Shown: piece after piece, positions 1-5,348 of the stretch
Numbering within the stretch: the stretch's first letter is position 1
How the letters are laid out: every line of letters starts with the position of its first letter
Assembly (NCBI GenBank): GCA_017421905.1
Contig: JAFOHH010000160.1
Location: 1 to 5,514, forward strand
Direction: 5' to 3'
Length of the DNA stretch: 5,514 nt
Origin: Clostridia bacterium
GTDB lineage: Bacteria > Bacillota > Clostridia > Christensenellales > Borkfalkiaceae
The notes under the pieces: generated by a model
Database searches by the model: none
Seen by the model: the letters and a program-made list of their open reading frames with translations, nothing else
Told to the model about the DNA's origin: nothing
Position numbers and translations under genes: made by a program

Positions 1-10
1 CTCTTTTGGA

Positions 11-45
11 AAATAAAAAACCTACGCCCCAAAATAGAGCGTAGG
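11..45 (-). terminator. Strong intrinsic terminator after rseP
   Basis: Starting 11 bases after the rseP stop, CCTACGC (39-45 on the minus strand) pairs perfectly with GCGTAGG (21-27). Three further pairs (two of them G-U) tighten the loop to about five bases. The stem is followed directly by TTTTTTATTT (20 down to 11), a textbook rho-independent terminator. It marks the end of the transcription unit. A T-run also follows on the plus strand (49-55), so weak action on the opposite strand is possible, though the T-run starts a few bases away from the stem. Confidence 0.9.
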
Positions 46-56
46 CATATTTTTTC

Positions 57-1202
57 TTAAAACAGATGCAATAAATCTACGAGAATTGCAAACCCGAATA
101 GGAGAAATAATCCTGCAAAATGCAACGCGTTTTCCACTTTGCGATTGACGGGCTTTCCCCTAACCCATTCGATGGTAGTGAAAACGACCTTGGATCCATC
201 CAGCGCGGGAATGGGAAGCAAATTAAACACAGCAAGGTTTACCCCGATATAAGCGGTGATTTCCAAAAACTGTAATAACCCTTGACTGGCAAGCTTTGAG
301 GTAACGGAAATGGTAGTGATAGGGCCACCCATAGCATTGAGTCCGAGCGCACCCGTGAGCAGCTGACCGAGAACGGTAAAAATACTGCCCGCAATACGGA
401 AGGCATAAACGAAGGCTCTGCCAAGGCTTTCGAAAAAGCCGAACTTGGCTTTGCACGAATACATTTGGTAAACCCCATCCTTTTGCGCGATGCCCAAGCT
501 TTCAAATAAAGTGTTGGTATCGGTTACCGAATCGATTGTTGCAGCGGAACGCAATTTAATTTGTTGGGTTACTTTTTCTCCGTTACGAATAATTTGAAAG
601 GTGTATACGTCGCCCTTTTTACCGCCCTTTAAGGCTTTCATTAAGTCGGTAGAAAGATAGCAATCCTTCCCTTCTACGCTTAAAATGATATCTCTATCTT
701 GAAAGGTATAGCCGGCGTATTCGACTTGCTCTTCTAAAGAAAGAGGAGCAACCTCGTACGTCATAAATAAAAGCTGCCCAAACGCCGAAAAAGAAATGGC
801 GATACAAACGAGCGCAGTTAGGAAATTCATTAATGCGCCCGAGATGAGAACGATAATACGTTGCCACGGTTTTTTATTGTTGAAGGCGTTGGGATCGGAA
901 GAGGGAGCGCTACCTGCAGCAGAAGCATCGGTCGCATCGTCGTCGTTTTCCCCTTCGAATGCACAGTAGCCACCAAGCGGAAGAGCGCGTATAGAAAAGA
1001 CTTCCCCGTTCTTTTTGGTCTTTTTGTAAAGAGCAGGACCAAAGCCGATGGCAAATTCGTTAATTTTAAATTTAAAAATTTTCCCTGCGACATAGTGGCC
1101 GAATTCGTGCACCGTAATCATAAGGAGCAAAATAAGCAAGGCGAGCAGGATTGAGCCAACGCTGCGCAAAGCAGACGCCGCAGAGAGAAGATTTAGGGAC
1201 AT
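57..1202 (-). CDS. rseP: RIP metalloprotease RseP (site-2 protease family, M50)
   Basis: Intramembrane zinc protease that cuts membrane-spanning substrates such as anti-sigma factors and leftover signal peptides; it is called RseP in E. coli and RasP in B. subtilis. The 381-residue protein has the expected architecture: a first membrane helix (about 15-38) carrying the zinc motif HEFGH (32-36, catalytic Glu33); a cytoplasmic loop with GFGP and LPLGGYCAFEGE (53-56, 74-85); a second membrane region (about 115-147) with SGALMNF; a PDZ domain (about 150-220) containing the GYTFQDRDIILSVEGK pattern; a third membrane region (about 310-335) ending in NLLPIPALDG (327-336), where Asp335 is the third zinc ligand; and a final helix (about 360-380). 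A low-complexity Asp/Ala/Ser-rich stretch (about 86-108) enlarges the first loop. One PDZ copy and about 380 residues fit the Gram-positive type. The ATG start lies inside dxr with GGAG 7 bases upstream. The substrate is unknown; no anti-sigma factor gene is in the window. Confidence 0.95.
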   Translation of the reverse strand: MSLNLLSAASALRSVGSILLALLILLLMITVHEFGHYVAGKIFKFKINEFAIGFGPALYKKTKKNGEVFSIRALPLGGYCAFEGENDDDATDASAAGSAPSSDPNAFNNKKPWQRIIVLISGALMNFLTALVCIAISFSAFGQLLFMTYEVAPLSLEEQVEYAGYTFQDRDIILSVEGKDCYLSTDLMKALKGGKKGDVYTFQIIRNGEKVTQQIKLRSAATIDSVTDTNTLFESLGIAQKDGVYQMYSCKAKFGFFESLGRAFVYAFRIAGSIFTVLGQLLTGALGLNAMGGPITTISVTSKLASQGLLQFLEITAYIGVNLAVFNLLPIPALDGSKVVFTTIEWVRGKPVNRKVENALHFAGLFLLFGFAILVDLLHLF

Positions 1203-2350
1203 AGTTTATCTCCAATAGCCGAACGCACGATAGCCGTTGCCGTAAGGGCGGTTTGGCTTAAAATATCGTAATCGTTAGGGGTTGTGTTAGGTATTTTTTC
1301 CAAAGCAAGCGCAATATAATCGGAAATTTCGCAAAAAGCAATCCGTTCGGCAAGAAAAGCCTCTACTGCCGCTTCGTTTGCGGCGCTATATACGCAAGGC
1401 ATTACCCCGCCCGCTTTAAGCGCTTGTTTTGCCAACGTAAAACACGGGAATTTTTCTTCCGGTACGGGATGAAAATGCAATGCGGAAAGTTTGGGAAGAT
1501 CGAGCTGCGCAACGCCCGAGGGAATGCGATGAGGGTAAGTGAGCGCAAGCTGAATGGGGATTTCCATAGACGGATAAGAAAGCTCTGCAATCATAGCGCC
1601 GTCGGAAAAGGTTGCCATGGAATGCACGATGCTTTCGGGATGCAACACGACGTCTATTTTTTCCAAAGGCGCGGAAAAGAGGTGATGCGCCTCCATAATT
1701 TCCAACCCTTTGTTTGCGAGGGTTGCGGAATCGATTGTGATTTTCGCCCCCATATTCCAAGTAGGATGCGCCAAAGCGCGTGCTTTTGTGATGGTAGAAA
1801 ACTCCTCTTTAGGGAGCTTCCAAAAAGGGCCGCCACTTGCCGTGAGTACGATTTTTTCGCAGGTTTTTTGACTATCGAACGCCAAGCATTGCCAAATGGC
1901 GGAATGTTCGCTATCTACGGGAATGATGGGAACCCCTGCGGCTTTTGCGCGCGCCATAACCAGTTCGCCACCGGCACACAGCGACTCTTTATTCGCAAGG
2001 GCGATGGGCTTTTTATATTCTATGGCTTTTAAGACGCATTTTAGACCGAGAAATCCGACGACAGAAACAAAAACCACGTCGGCTTCCTTTACGATAGCGG
2101 AAAGCACGGCGTCTTCCCCCGTAAAATATTCCACGCCCGTGGGAAGATCTTCCTTTACCGAAAGAAAAGCCTCTTCGTTTGCCAAAGCGGCTACGGCGGG
2201 GCGGAACGTTTTTACCTGATGAGAAAACAGGCGGGCGTTATTGCCCGCCGCAAGTGATACGATTGAAAACAAATCGGGATGACGGGAAACGACGTTTAAT
2301 ACCTGAACGCCGATAGACCCCGTACTTCCGAGAAGTGCAATTTTTTTCAT
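1193..2350 (-). CDS. dxr: 1-deoxy-D-xylulose 5-phosphate reductoisomerase
   Basis: Catalyses the NADPH-dependent rearrangement and reduction of DXP to 2-C-methyl-D-erythritol 4-phosphate, the first committed step of the MEP isoprenoid pathway; it is a cytoplasmic, metal-dependent enzyme and the fosmidomycin target. The 385-residue length is normal. Visible features are: the NADPH-binding GSTGSIG (8-14); LANKES (118-123); the metal ligands in PVDSEHSA (Asp146, Glu148) and NKGLEIMEA (Glu217); the substrate/phosphate residues in SGGPFW (172-177) and HPTWNMG (195-201, with His195 and Trp199 of the active-site flap); and HPESIVHSM (237-245). The C-terminal helical domain (about 300-385) is complete. 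The ATG start has CGGAG 5 bases upstream. A candidate promoter lies just ahead. The 3' end overlaps rseP by 10 bases and contains the rseP ribosome site. In this operon it supplies the C5 units that uppS consumes. All catalytic residues are present and the call is secure. Confidence 0.97.
   Translation of the reverse strand: MKKIALLGSTGSIGVQVLNVVSRHPDLFSIVSLAAGNNARLFSHQVKTFRPAVAALANEEAFLSVKEDLPTGVEYFTGEDAVLSAIVKEADVVFVSVVGFLGLKCVLKAIEYKKPIALANKESLCAGGELVMARAKAAGVPIIPVDSEHSAIWQCLAFDSQKTCEKIVLTASGGPFWKLPKEEFSTITKARALAHPTWNMGAKITIDSATLANKGLEIMEAHHLFSAPLEKIDVVLHPESIVHSMATFSDGAMIAELSYPSMEIPIQLALTYPHRIPSGVAQLDLPKLSALHFHPVPEEKFPCFTLAKQALKAGGVMPCVYSAANEAAVEAFLAERIAFCEISDYIALALEKIPNTTPNDYDILSQTALTATAIVRSAIGDKLCP
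1210..1213 (-). promoter_or_regulatory. Ribosome binding site of rseP inside dxr
   Basis: On the minus strand GGAG lies 7 bases before the rseP ATG (1200-1202), entirely within the last dxr codons. It supports the start that overlaps dxr by 10 bases and suggests coupled translation. Confidence 0.7.
2230..2249 (-). other. GC-rich hairpin early in dxr, terminator-like
   Basis: Within dxr codons 34-41, GGCGGGC and GCCCGCC form a perfect 7-bp all-GC stem around a 6-base loop. On the transcribed strand it is followed by TGTTTTCT. It sits about 100-120 bases after the dxr start. The codons belong to the conserved Gly/Asn-containing NADPH-domain region, so the pairing may be accidental. It could still act as a pause or weak internal terminator when translation is slow. 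Confidence 0.3.
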
Positions 2351-2370
2351 AAAAACTCCGCTTTTTATAG

Positions 2371-2399
2371 ATTATGACGCACTTTTCGTCACAAATCAA
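2371..2399 (-). promoter_or_regulatory. Candidate sigma-70-type promoter ahead of dxr
   Basis: On the minus strand TTGATT (2394-2399) is followed, after exactly 17 bases, by CATAAT (2371-2376). These match the -35 and -10 consensus at 4/6 and 5/6. A start about 7 bases downstream would give a leader of roughly 13 bases that still contains the dxr Shine-Dalgarno. The element lies in the 73-base cdsA-dxr gap, the largest gap in the window apart from the tsf-pyrH one. It could give dxr-rseP a transcript of their own. This is judged by eye; activity is unproven. Confidence 0.5.
2375..2391. other. Small dyad TGACG-N7-CGTCA in the promoter spacer
   Basis: A 5-bp inverted repeat (2375-2379 and 2387-2391, 7-base gap) lies in the spacer of the candidate dxr promoter and touches its -10 box. 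This is a typical place for an operator, but the arms are short and I recognise no regulator for it. Chance is a real alternative. Confidence 0.25.
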
Positions 2400-2423
2400 A
2401 GAGAAATTTTGGCTATAAACAAA

Positions 2424-3236
2424 TTATATTAAAAGAGTATAAACGAAGGTTAAAAAGGCTGCGGCAAACATAACTCCGTCGATACGATCTAAAATGCCTC
2501 CGTGGCCGGGGAGAAGTTTTCCCATATCTTTAATACCGAACTTGCGTTTGATTACGCTTTCGGCAAGGTCGCCTACTTCAGTTAACAACGCCGTTACAAT
2601 ACCTACCAGAATAAATAGAATAATGGGAGAAATTGCCCCACCGTACACAAAAGAATCCTTGCAAAGAAGGTATAATACTACCGTGCCGATTGCCCCGCCC
2701 AAAAGACCGCCTATCGCGCCGGAAATCGTTTTGTTGGGAGAAATGGTAGGACAAAGCTTTTTGCCCTTAAAGGTAATACCAACGAGATATGCAAAGGTAT
2801 CCGCACAAGACGGAATAACGAACGCCATAAGAAGTGCCAACGTAGAATTATGCGGCATTGCGTTTAATACGAGCATGCACGCAATAAAAAGCGCGGGATA
2901 TACCTTTGCCGCAAGCGCATATGCAAAGCTTTCCACTTCTGCATTTAAAAATACAAGCAAAATTAAATCGGTAAGGGCGAAGGCTAAGAATAAATAGCAA
3001 ATTCCGCCAATGCCGAAAAAGTGGAATATAGGCGCAACGGCAACCGCAAATAAAAGAGCGGAATATTTGTGCGCCGCACGAATGCGAGAGCCCATTGCGC
3101 GCGTCATTTCAAACACGCCGAGCGTCATTAAAAAACAAAGAAACGCCTCGAAAAAGGCGATATCGATGGTTCTTAACAAGAAAAAACCCGTAACAACGGC
3201 AATTAAAGCCGCGCCGGTAATACATCTTTTAATCAT
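2424..3236 (-). CDS. cdsA: Phosphatidate cytidylyltransferase (CDP-diacylglycerol synthase)
   Basis: Integral membrane enzyme that converts phosphatidic acid and CTP to CDP-diacylglycerol and pyrophosphate, the branch point to phosphatidylglycerol, cardiolipin and other phospholipids. The 270-residue protein is very hydrophobic, with about eight candidate membrane segments (roughly 6-22, 27-44, 58-76, 78-97, 112-126, 131-152, 172-192, 202-219), plus a hydrophobic C-terminal tail. The C-terminal part holds the full CDP-diglyceride synthetase signature at 227-253 (Ser227, Lys230-Arg231, Lys236-Asp237, His245-Gly-Gly, Asp250-Arg-Ile-Asp253). Upstream are the DTFAY motif (146-150) and the loop ISPNKTISGAIGG (165-177), equivalent to the family's SPKKTxEGxxGG. 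The Lys-Thr is kept, while the usual W-E is replaced by I-S. Acidic residues Glu220 and Asp223 sit at the expected place for metal binding. The start is ATG 2 bases after uppS, with its ribosome site inside uppS. The call is secure. Confidence 0.95.
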   Translation of the reverse strand: MIKRCITGAALIAVVTGFFLLRTIDIAFFEAFLCFLMTLGVFEMTRAMGSRIRAAHKYSALLFAVAVAPIFHFFGIGGICYLFLAFALTDLILLVFLNAEVESFAYALAAKVYPALFIACMLVLNAMPHNSTLALLMAFVIPSCADTFAYLVGITFKGKKLCPTISPNKTISGAIGGLLGGAIGTVVLYLLCKDSFVYGGAISPIILFILVGIVTALLTEVGDLAESVIKRKFGIKDMGKLLPGHGGILDRIDGVMFAAAFLTFVYTLLI

Positions 3237-3238
3237 TT

Positions 3239-3937
3239 TTACACTCCACCAAACCGCCGATTGCGTTTTGCGTAAACTTTCAAGCAGCGGTCAACGTCCT
3301 TTTTGTGAAAATCGGGCCAAAGCGTTTTAGGGAAATAAAGCTCCGAATACGCCATTTGGTAAATCATAAAATTACTGATGCGCACTTCCCCACTCGTACG
3401 GACGACGAGGTCGGGATCGGGGATATCCGCCGTATACAATGCAGAACGGAAATCGGCCTCCGTAACGGCGTTCTTTCCCTGCGCGATTAATTTGTTACAC
3501 GCGCGTAGAATTTCATCTCTCCCACCGTAATTAATGCCAACGTTGAGAATAAATTTATCGTTTTGTTGCGTTTGCGCAATAGCGGCTTCTAAATCCTCGC
3601 GCACATCCTCGGGCAAGCGAGACAAATCTCCCATAACGGTAAGGCGCACGCCTTCTTTTAAAAGCTGCTTAATTTTTACCGTAAAATACTTGCGTAAAAG
3701 GTCGAAAAGCGCATCTATTTCTTCTTTAGAACGATTCCAATTTTCCGTAGAAAAGGCAAATAAGGAGATATATTTTATCCCCTTGGAAAAGCAATATTCT
3801 ACAACCTCTGTCACGTTCTCTACCGCCATTTTATGACCGTAGGAACGCGGCATCAGTCTTTTTTTCGCCCATCTGCCGTTACCGTCCATAATAAAAGCGA
3901 CGTGCTTTGGCAGGGGCGCAAGTTCTTTTTTCAACAA
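3239..3937 (-). CDS. uppS: Undecaprenyl diphosphate synthase (cis-prenyltransferase)
   Basis: Adds eight isopentenyl units in cis configuration to farnesyl diphosphate, giving the C55 carrier lipid precursor for peptidoglycan and other wall polymers; it acts at the cytoplasmic membrane face. Family signatures in order: HVAFIMDGNGRWAKKR (12-27) with the Mg-binding catalytic Asp18; YGHK (33-36); FAFSTENWNRSKEE (60-73) with the Ser/Glu/Asn/Trp active-site set; NVGINYGGRDEI (132-143); and RTSGEVRISNF (180-190), with Arg180, Arg186 and Ser188 for pyrophosphate, followed by the Glu199 region and LWPDF (206-210). The length of 232 residues fits a C55-type bacterial enzyme. The start is TTG: two TTG codons stand in tandem and the first ATG (codon 17) lies inside the essential MDGNG motif. 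The gene starts 9 bases after frr stops and ends 2 bases before cdsA. Product length (C55 versus shorter) cannot be proven from sequence, but gene order makes UppS by far the best call. The exact start is uncertain by one codon. Confidence 0.96.
   Translation of the reverse strand: MLKKELAPLPKHVAFIMDGNGRWAKKRLMPRSYGHKMAVENVTEVVEYCFSKGIKYISLFAFSTENWNRSKEEIDALFDLLRKYFTVKIKQLLKEGVRLTVMGDLSRLPEDVREDLEAAIAQTQQNDKFILNVGINYGGRDEILRACNKLIAQGKNAVTEADFRSALYTADIPDPDLVVRTSGEVRISNFMIYQMAYSELYFPKTLWPDFHKKDVDRCLKVYAKRNRRFGGV
3244..3250 (-). promoter_or_regulatory. Ribosome binding site of cdsA inside the uppS 3' end
   Basis: On the minus strand GGTGGAG lies 7 bases before the cdsA ATG and is made from the last codons of uppS (Gly-Gly-Val). 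With only 2 bases between the uppS stop and the cdsA start, translational coupling is likely. Confidence 0.65.
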
Positions 3938-3942
3938 AATTG

Positions 3943-3948
3943 CCCCTT
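3943..3948 (-). promoter_or_regulatory. Ribosome binding site of uppS, overlapping the frr stop codon
   Basis: On the minus strand TAAGGGG contains the frr TAA stop and an AAGGGG Shine-Dalgarno. The spacing is 5 bases to the first TTG (3935-3937) and 8 bases to the second TTG (3932-3934). No ATG lies near it, so the site decides for a TTG start. Ribosomes ending frr would terminate on top of it. Confidence 0.7.
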
Positions 3949-4516
3949 ATACGGACATAATGTCCTTTTCTTTTTCTTGAACGGCTTTATCGATAGCTTC
4001 GGTGCATTTTGCCGTTAATTTATCTACTTCTTTTTCGTATGCAGCTACGTCGTCTTCGGTAATTTCTTTCGCATTTTTTGCTTTTTTAATGGATTCCATA
4101 CCGTCTCTTCTTACGTTACGAGCCGCAACTTTAGAGTCTTCGCCCATTTTTTTAATTTGCTTAGCGAGATCTTTTCTTCTTTCTTCGGTAAGCATGGGGA
4201 ATACGAGGCGGATAACTTTACCGTCGTTAGTAGGCGTTAAACCGATGTTTGCAGCGAGAATTGCCTTATCGATTTCTTTGAGCAGGCTGGAATCCCAAGG
4301 GCTTACAACAAGACAACGAGCGTCTGCAACCGAAATATTGCCTACTTGATTGAGGGGCGTTTGTTGTCCGTAATAATCTATGGTAATTTTATCGAGAATA
4401 TGAGGATTTGCTCTTCCTGCGCGAATTGCAGCAAAATCTTCTTTTAATACGCTGACGGTTTTATCCATTCTGTCAGAGAGTTCTAATAACATTTCTTCCA
4501 TCTTTTCGTTTTCCAT
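3947..4516 (-). CDS. frr: Ribosome recycling factor
   Basis: RRF acts with EF-G to split the post-termination ribosome so that subunits can be reused. The 189-residue length matches the family (about 185). The protein shows the two-domain pattern: a three-helix bundle formed by the N-terminal helix (about 1-31) and the long C-terminal helices (about 106-189), with an inserted beta domain (about 32-105). Diagnostic motifs are IRAGRANP (31-38), DYYGQQTPLNQ (47-57), NIGLTPTNDGK (90-100), and AARNVRRD (131-138), whose arginines match the conserved ribosome-binding region. The C-terminal half is rich in Lys and Glu, as expected for long solvent-exposed helices. The start at Met1 is set by GGAGG 8 bases upstream. 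It lies between pyrH and uppS in the conserved operon order. The TAA stop overlaps the start of the uppS ribosome site, so the two are probably translated in a coupled way. Nothing is missing or unusual. Confidence 0.97.
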   Translation of the reverse strand: MENEKMEEMLLELSDRMDKTVSVLKEDFAAIRAGRANPHILDKITIDYYGQQTPLNQVGNISVADARCLVVSPWDSSLLKEIDKAILAANIGLTPTNDGKVIRLVFPMLTEERRKDLAKQIKKMGEDSKVAARNVRRDGMESIKKAKNAKEITEDDVAAYEKEVDKLTAKCTEAIDKAVQEKEKDIMSV

Positions 4517-4524
4517 AACCGATT

Positions 4525-4529
4525 CCTCC
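4525..4529 (-). promoter_or_regulatory. Ribosome binding site of frr
   Basis: On the minus strand GGAGG ends 8 bases before the ATG at 4514-4516. It selects this Met over a second in-frame Met five codons later, which would be 23 bases away from the site. Confidence 0.8.
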
Positions 4530-4554
4530 GTTATAATGATATTTTATGAACGCG

Positions 4555-5259
4555 TTATTCGATAATCGTGCCGATAGGCTCGCCGGATACCGCTTTTTTA
4601 ATACTTTCTTTTTCAAACAACGCAAACGCTATTACGGGGATTTTGTTTTCCATACACATCGCCGCAGCAGAAAGATCGATTGCCTTTAAGCCCTTTTCGA
4701 TAATGTCCATATAGCTAATTTTGTCGTATTTTTTTGCGTTGGGGTTCTTTTTGGGATCGGAATCGTAAATTCCGTCCACGTTTTTAGCAAGAAGAAGAGC
4801 GTCTGCTTCGATTTCTGCCGCACGAAGCGCTGCCCCCGTATCGGTAGTAAAGAACGGACTACCCGTTCCGCACGAGAAGATAATGATTTTACCCTCGCTA
4901 AGTGCGGAAATTGCCCTTCTTAAATGGAAGGGCTCTGCAACCGAGCCAAGCGTAAGTGCCGATTGCACGATGGAAGGATAACCGAGTCTATCGAACGCAT
5001 CTTGCATTGCCAAAGCGTTAAGTGCGGTGGCGAGCATACCCATATGGTCTGCCGTGGCACGGTTCATATCCGAACCCTGTCTGCCGCGCCAAAAATTACC
5101 TGCGCCGATAACGAGCGCAATTTGTATGCCCGTTTTTGCAACCGAAACGATTTCGCCTGCGACGCGATTTAACACTTCGTGATCGATGCCAAAGCCCTTT
5201 TCACCTGCAAGGGCCTCTCCGCTGAGCTTGATGAGAACTCTTTTATACGTTGCCGCCAT
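4555..5259 (-). CDS. pyrH: UMP kinase (uridylate kinase)
   Basis: Cytoplasmic enzyme of the amino-acid-kinase fold that phosphorylates UMP to UDP with ATP, the committed step for all UTP and CTP supply. At 234 residues it has the usual bacterial length. Visible motifs are: N-terminal KLSGEAL (11-17) with the phosphate-binding Lys11; the glycine-rich GAGNFWRGR (52-60); ATADHMGMLAT (68-78), whose Asp71 matches the UMP-contacting Asp of the family; VAEPFHLRRA (107-116); GTGSPFFTTDT (131-141); and the ATP-site segment KNVDGIYDSDP (159-169). The C-terminus ends in the family-like GEPIGTIIE. The ATG start is supported by a Shine-Dalgarno 6 bases upstream. It lies 89 bases after the tsf stop with a hairpin between, and 38 bases before frr. 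One oddity is Ser134, where the family motif normally reads GTGNP. The identification is secure because all other core motifs are present. Confidence 0.97.
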   Translation of the reverse strand: MAATYKRVLIKLSGEALAGEKGFGIDHEVLNRVAGEIVSVAKTGIQIALVIGAGNFWRGRQGSDMNRATADHMGMLATALNALAMQDAFDRLGYPSIVQSALTLGSVAEPFHLRRAISALSEGKIIIFSCGTGSPFFTTDTGAALRAAEIEADALLLAKNVDGIYDSDPKKNPNAKKYDKISYMDIIEKGLKAIDLSAAAMCMENKIPVIAFALFEKESIKKAVSGEPIGTIIE

Positions 5260-5265
5260 GTTAGA

Positions 5266-5273
5266 CCTTCCTT
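5266..5273 (-). promoter_or_regulatory. Ribosome binding site of pyrH
   Basis: On the minus strand AAGGAAGG lies 6 bases before the ATG at 5257-5259. It is a good Shine-Dalgarno match at normal spacing and fixes the pyrH start. Confidence 0.75.
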
Positions 5274-5290
5274 AAAAATTTCTTGTTACG

Positions 5291-5328
5291 ATAAAACAGG
5301 GAACACAACGATGAAGTTGTGTTCCCTG
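5291..5328 (-). terminator. Perfect 13-bp hairpin between tsf and pyrH; possible partial terminator
   Basis: Bases 5297-5309 (CAGGGAACACAAC) and 5316-5328 are exact reverse complements, separated by a 6-base loop. Read in the direction of transcription, the stem follows the tsf stop by about 20 bases and is followed by a run of only four T before ATCG. The stem is long and perfect, but the U-tract is short, so a leaky terminator or an RNA-processing/stability element is more likely than a full stop. I see no convincing promoter between it and pyrH, so pyrH is probably transcribed by readthrough from tsf. Confidence 0.6.
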
Positions 5329-5348
5329 CCAAAATGCTTTTGAAGTAA

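Noticed and set aside
1424..2032. A 202-codon open frame on the plus strand inside dxr
   Set aside because: It is fully antisense to a secure gene, has no recognisable motif and an odd composition rich in Cys, Arg and Phe, and is best explained by the codon bias of dxr leaving the opposite frame open.
2342..2355. T-run, ATG and A-run at the dxr start that could fold into a small stem over the start codon
   Set aside because: Only A-U pairs with a three-base loop are possible, which is too weak to matter; a Lys-Lys start commonly gives such runs.
2494..2997. A 167-codon open frame on the plus strand inside cdsA
   Set aside because: It is antisense to the conserved membrane enzyme and shows no family pattern. 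Codon choice on the real strand accounts for the lack of stops.
4517..4554. TATAAC and TATCAT -10-like strings in the pyrH-frr gap
   Set aside because: No acceptable -35 box lies 16-18 bases upstream, and transcription would start on the frr ribosome site itself.
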